Below the pieces are notes generated by a model, which had not been told where the DNA came from, did no database searches, and was given only the letters and a program-made list of their open reading frames with translations. From NCBI RefSeq assembly GCF_013456555.2, contig NZ_CP084883.1:310001-374000 (forward strand): 64,000 nucleotides of DNA. Reading direction: 5' to 3'. Source of the DNA: Natrinema zhouii. GTDB lineage: Archaea > Halobacteriota > Halobacteria > Halobacteriales > Natrialbaceae. Below, in pieces: positions 59,975-64,000 of this stretch (positions are counted from its first letter, which is position 1; each line of letters starts with the position of its first letter). Both the position numbers and the translations under genes were made by a program.

Positions 59975-60804
59975 ACGTTAAACGCACTCTCCAAGTAGTT
60001 GCGCGCGACGAGGTAGATGATCGTCGGAGGGGTGCCGATGATGATCGTCTCGGCCATCAGCTTCCCCCAGTAGACTCGCTCACCCGATCCGCCGCCGATG
60101 GTGCCGTACAGGACCGGCACGGCCGGAACCGGCCCCGTACCGGTGGTCAAGAGGTTGGCGAAGAGGAAGTCGTTCCATCCCGTGAGAAACGCGAGGAATC
60201 CGACGGCGACGATACCGGGGGCCGCAAGCGGGAGGATGACTCGAACGAACGCCGTGAACTGCGTACAGCCGTACACCTGCGCGGCCTCCTCGATGTCCGT
60301 CGGGAGGTTCTCGAAGAAGTCCCGAAGGATCCAGATGGAAAACGGGGTGACGAACACTTGGTACGCCAGAATCATCCCGAAGATGGTGTTGTAGATTCCG
60401 AGCGCGGACCACAGGTCCATGATCGGGATGACCAGAAGGATGTACGGGAACATCATCGCCGAGATGATCGCGTAGAAGCCGGTCGTTTTCCCGTAGAACT
60501 CCTTCCGGGCGAACGCGTAGGCACCCGGGATCGTGATGGCGAGCGCCAGCAACGCGGTGCCCGCACCGATCAGGAAGCTGTTGACGAGATTCCCTCGCAG
60601 ATCCTCGAACCCGCTCGTCCACGCCTCCAGCGTCGGCTCGTACGGGACGAGGTGCGGATCGGTAAAGAACTCGCTCGGCGGCATGAACGACACCGAGAGG
60701 ATGAACAGGAGCGGAACAAGGTTCGCGAGCACGAGAAACGCGACGACGCCGTACGCGGTCGCTTTCAGCGTCACGCCGGTCGCGTCGTAGCCGGTCGCAC
60801 TCAT
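59971..60804 (-). CDS. Sugar ABC transporter permease 2 (MalG type)
   Basis: 277 residues from ATG 60804. About six membrane spans; EAA loop TDIEEAAQVYGCTQFTAFVRVILP. Overlaps the MalF-type gene by 4 nt. The longer upstream frame (to 61194) is arginine-rich shadow sequence. Confidence 0.9.
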   Translation of the reverse strand: MSATGYDATGVTLKATAYGVVAFLVLANLVPLLFILSVSFMPPSEFFTDPHLVPYEPTLEAWTSGFEDLRGNLVNSFLIGAGTALLALAITIPGAYAFARKEFYGKTTGFYAIISAMMFPYILLVIPIMDLWSALGIYNTIFGMILAYQVFVTPFSIWILRDFFENLPTDIEEAAQVYGCTQFTAFVRVILPLAAPGIVAVGFLAFLTGWNDFLFANLLTTGTGPVPAVPVLYGTIGGGSGERVYWGKLMAETIIIGTPPTIIYLVARNYLESAFNV

Positions 60805-61730
60805 GCTCCCGCCCCCTCGCTTGCGCGCTCGAACTCGCGGATGAACACGAAGACGAAGCCGAGGGTCATCACGAGTAGGACGATTCCGATGGCGTACGCG
60901 ACGCCCATCTGGCCCCGCCCGTAGGCGAACTGATACAATAACACAGCGAGGATGGACGTGTCGTATCCCGGTCCGCCGTTCGTGATCTGGAGCACCTGCG
61001 AGATCTTGGTCATGTTCCAGATGATTCGGATGCTCAGCGCGACCAGAATGGCGCTTTTCAGCTGCGGAAGCGTCACGCGAAGGAACGTCTGGAGCGGTCC
61101 CGCGCCGTACATGCGAGCGCTCTCGTACAGTTCCTCCGGGATGCTCTCGAGGCTGGCCGAAATGATGAGGAACATGAACGGCCAGAACGTCCACGTCGTC
61201 ACGAACATCACGACTGCGAGCGACATGGGCCCGCTGCTACCCCAGTAGATCGTCGACTCGAGGACGTTCCACTCGGTAAGGAAGCCAAAGACGGGACCGA
61301 AGTCGGGCTCGAGCAGGTACGCCCAGATGGTCCCGATCACCAGCGGCGGCATCGTATACGAGAGCAGAAACGCCGCGCTGACGAGACTCTTCCCGCGGCG
61401 GAGTTCCCGGACGGCGAGTGCCGCCGCGAGCGCGACGACCAGCTGAAACACCGTCGTCAGCGAGAAGATGACGGTCGCCTTCAGGGACGTGTAAAACGGC
61501 TCCCACTGGAACAGGAACTCGTAATTCGCCAGCCCGACCCACGTCGGCTCGCCGCCGAAGGGCCACTCGTTGAAGCTCATGTAAATCCCCTGCATGAAGG
61601 GGAGCCACATGAGCGCGACTAGGAACAGCAACACCGGCAGGATCAGCAGATACGCGAACCAGTTCTCTGAGAGTACCGTTCGGTAGCGCTCGGCTCTGCC
61701 ACCGACGTCGAATAAGTTCCGTGTTGACAT
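60801..61730 (-). CDS. Sugar ABC transporter permease 2 (MalF type)
   Basis: 309 residues, about six spans; EAA loop EELYESARMYGAGPLQTFLRVTLP. Directly follows the binding-protein gene with a 1-nt gap. Shorter than bacterial MalF, lacking the large external loop. Confidence 0.9.
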   Translation of the reverse strand: MSTRNLFDVGGRAERYRTVLSENWFAYLLILPVLLFLVALMWLPFMQGIYMSFNEWPFGGEPTWVGLANYEFLFQWEPFYTSLKATVIFSLTTVFQLVVALAAALAVRELRRGKSLVSAAFLLSYTMPPLVIGTIWAYLLEPDFGPVFGFLTEWNVLESTIYWGSSGPMSLAVVMFVTTWTFWPFMFLIISASLESIPEELYESARMYGAGPLQTFLRVTLPQLKSAILVALSIRIIWNMTKISQVLQITNGGPGYDTSILAVLLYQFAYGRGQMGVAYAIGIVLLVMTLGFVFVFIREFERASEGAGA

Positions 61731-61731
61731 G

Positions 61732-63117
61732 TTAGATATCCACCTGATTGCGTATTTCTTCGGCGGTCAGATCACAGGCCTCCTCGGGGCTGATCTTGCC
61801 GCGGACCGCTTCTTGGAATCTCGGTCCGGCGATGTTGTACTGAATCGCGTTCATCTCGGGGTGGCTCGACCACCCGTGTTCCATCCCCTCGACGGTCGTC
61901 TCGAGCGTCGAGATGTAATTACTCCGGGAGAGGGCCTCGTCGTCCTCGAGCTCCGGCCACACGTCCCGCCGAACGGGGAGCGTCGCAAGCGACTTCGGCA
62001 CCTCCCGCTGGAAGTCTGCCGAGAGCAGTTTGTTGATCCACTGGATCGCCATCTCCTCGCGTTCCTGCCAGACGTCTTCCGGGACGCCGTCGGGCTTTCG
62101 CATGAGCGCGACACACTGCGTGAAGAAGTCGCCGCGGTTGCCCGCGTCGCCCTCCCAAGGCGGCCCGAATACGATAGTCCCGTCCCCAATCATGTCTTCC
62201 GCGCGGCTCATGAACTGGCCGAAGCCCTTCGTGCTCCCCTGATACATACTCACCTCCCCCTGAATGAGCATCTGGGCGGCGCCTTCGTTCGACGCCGTCG
62301 CTGCCTTGGCGGAGGAGAGCCCGTGCTCACGGTAAAGGTCGACGTACTGTCTGGTCGCTTCCTTCCAGATGTCGTTGTCGTAGTTGACGTCCGACCAGTC
62401 CTCGTTGAGATACATCCCGTCGTATCCGCCCTTCGAGGCGGTCCACGTGACGAGCGCCTCGTCGGTGACGTCACCGTGCTCGCCGTAGATCTGAAATCCG
62501 TACTCGCCCGGACCGTCCTCCTGAAGCTGGGTCGCCAACTGGACGAGATGCTCATAATCCTCGGGCGGAAAGTCGTCTTCGATCGAGAGGCCGGCCGCTT
62601 CGAAGTGATCCGCCCGCGCGATGAACGGCGCGCCGACCTCGAGACCGACGGGAATCTCGTACAGTTCCTCGTCGAAGCCGCGATAACAGCTCCGGGCCAT
62701 CTCGAGTGCCCACTCGACGTTCTCGAGCGCCTCGTCGTCGAGTCTATCCTTGTACTCGCTGACGGGTTTGACCCAGCCGGGTTCGATGAACTGCCCGGTG
62801 AGCGAGTTCGTCGAATCGTAGAGTAGCGGTCGGTTCCCGTTCTGGATGTTGTTCTTCCACTTGCCGCCGTTGATGTCGTCCCAGTTCGACCAGTTCATCT
62901 CGAGTTGTGCGTCCTGCTCGCGCTGGAACGTCTCGACGGTGGTCTCCATCAATTCCGCCGCGACCTCCGATTGCGAGTGGAAGTACTCCCAGTACTCGTT
63001 GGAGCTACTCGCGCCGTTCGACCGGTCGACGATATCGCTGAGGCAGCCTGCTGACCCTACAACCCCGGCGACACCGGCAGCTGCGATAAACTGGCGTCTC
63101 TGCATCTGGCCTGCCAT
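61732..63117 (-). CDS. Sugar ABC transporter solute-binding lipoprotein 2 (Tat)
   Basis: 461 residues from ATG 63117 (MQRRQF at 63105 is an alternative). Signal MQRRQFIAAAGVAGVVGSAGC pairs a twin-arginine with a lipobox cysteine. CUT1 cluster-B fold. First gene of the operon; a TTTATTAG TATA-like element on the minus strand near 63145 would give a leaderless transcript. Ligand unknown; differs clearly from the binding protein at 28.3 kb, so a different sugar is likely. Confidence 0.88.
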   Translation of the reverse strand: MAGQMQRRQFIAAAGVAGVVGSAGCLSDIVDRSNGASSSNEYWEYFHSQSEVAAELMETTVETFQREQDAQLEMNWSNWDDINGGKWKNNIQNGNRPLLYDSTNSLTGQFIEPGWVKPVSEYKDRLDDEALENVEWALEMARSCYRGFDEELYEIPVGLEVGAPFIARADHFEAAGLSIEDDFPPEDYEHLVQLATQLQEDGPGEYGFQIYGEHGDVTDEALVTWTASKGGYDGMYLNEDWSDVNYDNDIWKEATRQYVDLYREHGLSSAKAATASNEGAAQMLIQGEVSMYQGSTKGFGQFMSRAEDMIGDGTIVFGPPWEGDAGNRGDFFTQCVALMRKPDGVPEDVWQEREEMAIQWINKLLSADFQREVPKSLATLPVRRDVWPELEDDEALSRSNYISTLETTVEGMEHGWSSHPEMNAIQYNIAGPRFQEAVRGKISPEEACDLTAEEIRNQVDI

Positions 63118-63210
63118 ACAACCACATGCAGTATCGACTCTAATAAACATTCGGGTGAGATGACGAATAATAATCATGGAGACACCGTCGACAGCGCTGC
63201 CGGTTGGACA

Positions 63211-63220
63211 GGATTAATAA
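63211..63220 (+). promoter_or_regulatory. TATA element of the hydroxyacid dehydrogenase gene
   Basis: GGATTAATAA in the divergent region, placing initiation near 63240 on the palindrome at 63231-63246. Confidence 0.4.
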
Positions 63221-63230
63221 CCTCACCGCA

Positions 63231-63246
63231 AGTGCGTTAGCGCACT
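63231..63246. promoter_or_regulatory. Palindrome AGTGCG-TTAG-CGCACT
   Basis: Perfect 6-bp inverted repeat with a 4-bp centre between the divergent ABC operon and hydroxyacid dehydrogenase gene, overlapping the latter's expected start site. Candidate operator for both. Confidence 0.45.
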
Positions 63247-63284
63247 GTCGCGGGAGAGACCGTTTTCCCGTCGGCGGACTACCC

Positions 63285-64000
63285 ATGAGCAACGATACAC
63301 TGGACGTTCTCGTCCTCCGCTCCGATACGCACGGACTGCCAGCGCGCGAGTACGCCGATTTACTCGACGCACAACTACCGGACCACGACGTGAGGCTCGC
63401 CCGAACGCCGGCCGAAGAGCGCGACCTCATCGAGCACGCCACGGTCGTCACCGGCGTCGACATCGATGTGAGTCTGCTGGAGCACGCAGAAAACCTCCGT
63501 CTGTTCGCGGGCGTCGCCGCGGGCTACAATCACCTGCCGCTCGACACCCTGCGGGAGATGGACGTCGCCGTCACCAACGCCTCCGGGATCCACGCACCGA
63601 ACATCGCAGAGCAAGTCGTCGGCTACGTGCTGGCCTTCTCGCGGCGGCTCCAGACGGGACTGAGACAGCAGCACCGCCACGAGTGGCGCCACTACCAGGG
63701 CGACGAACTGATGGGGAGTACGGTCACCGTCGTCGGTCTCGGCGCGATCGGAACGGCCGTCGTTGAACGGCTCTCCGGGTTCGATGTCGAGACGATCGGG
63801 ATCAGATACACGCCCGAGAAAGGAGGACCGACGGACGAAGTCGTGGGCTTCGACCGCGAAGACGTCCACGACGCGCTGGCCCGGACCGAGTACCTGATCA
63901 TCGCCGCGCCGCTGACGGAGACGACGCGCGAACTGCTTTCGAGCGACGAGTTCGAGACGCTGCCACCGAACGCGACGGTAATCAACGTCGGTCGCGGAAA
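63285..64000 (+). CDS. D-2-hydroxyacid dehydrogenase (C-terminus beyond window)
   Basis: 238 codons visible from ATG 63285. NAD-binding motif VVGLGAIGTAVVERL, the preceding NIAEQVVGYVLAFSRRL helix and the later EYLIIAAPLTETT are typical of D-isomer-specific 2-hydroxyacid dehydrogenases. The catalytic Arg (VINVGRG) is just at the edge; the Glu and His lie outside. Probably reduces glyoxylate, hydroxypyruvate or a sugar-derived 2-keto acid. Confidence 0.85.
   Translation, partial: MSNDTLDVLVLRSDTHGLPAREYADLLDAQLPDHDVRLARTPAEERDLIEHATVVTGVDIDVSLLEHAENLRLFAGVAAGYNHLPLDTLREMDVAVTNASGIHAPNIAEQVVGYVLAFSRRLQTGLRQQHRHEWRHYQGDELMGSTVTVVGLGAIGTAVVERLSGFDVETIGIRYTPEKGGPTDEVVGFDREDVHDALARTEYLIIAAPLTETTRELLSSDEFETLPPNATVINVGRG

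Overview
The window looks like a haloarchaeon, probably one of the Natrialbales (Haloterrigena/Natrinema type). The DNA is GC-rich and the proteins are strongly acidic. Exported proteins carry twin-arginine (Tat) signals, promoters are archaeal TATA boxes, and the insertion sequences belong to haloarchaeal IS6-like and ISH3-like groups. A parA-type partition locus behind a repeat-rich AT-rich stretch (32.9-34.8 kb) suggests a secondary replicon (megaplasmid or minichromosome). No replication initiator gene is visible.

1-30.9 kb: a plant cell-wall (pectin/rhamnogalacturonan) utilisation locus. Four large Tat-exported parallel beta-helix proteins (one cut by the window edge) share an N-terminal NQPWYEWDAD motif but carry different C-terminal modules; a fragment of a fifth lies at 13.8 kb. 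Around them are cytoplasmic glycosidases (GH105-type unsaturated glucuronyl hydrolase and a signal-less GH28), a CUT1 sugar ABC importer with a previously uncalled 58-residue membrane protein, and an IclR regulator flanked by two copies of one palindrome. The catabolic genes fit L-rhamnose breakdown by the diketo-hydrolase route: a zinc dehydrogenase, an amidohydrolase-type lactonase, an L-rhamnonate dehydratase-like enolase, an FAH-family hydrolase, and LUD-type lactate oxidation proteins (LutB-LutA fusion plus LutC). A XacD-like aldehyde dehydrogenase and an LLM (F420-type) oxidoreductase are also present.

30.9-39.6 kb: replicon maintenance and an insertion-sequence graveyard. It holds a MITE-like IS derivative, an ISH3-type fragment, two kinds of IS6-like remnant, a repeat array of GTTAG cores and TATCCTA units, parA and an overlapping acidic partner, a winged-helix regulator, a protein of unknown function and an MFS carrier.

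39.6-64 kb: a second sugar-acid locus. It includes an MFS carrier, a threonine synthase-like PLP enzyme, a second mannonate dehydratase, an FAH/cupin/SDR operon with 4-nt overlaps, an IclR regulator, two enolase-superfamily dehydratases, a TAXI-type TRAP transporter with a small membrane partner, a CoA-transferase, an inositol-monophosphatase family enzyme, a second CUT1 ABC importer and a truncated D-2-hydroxyacid dehydrogenase. A repeated operator-like motif TTCC-N7-GGAA occurs three times upstream of the second iclR gene and once at the TRAP promoter, which points to a small regulon. A Tat-exported endonuclease/exonuclease/phosphatase-family protein sits between two same-orientation IS6-like remnants, both carrying arrays of short hairpins.

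All functional calls rest on motif recognition by eye; no database search was run.
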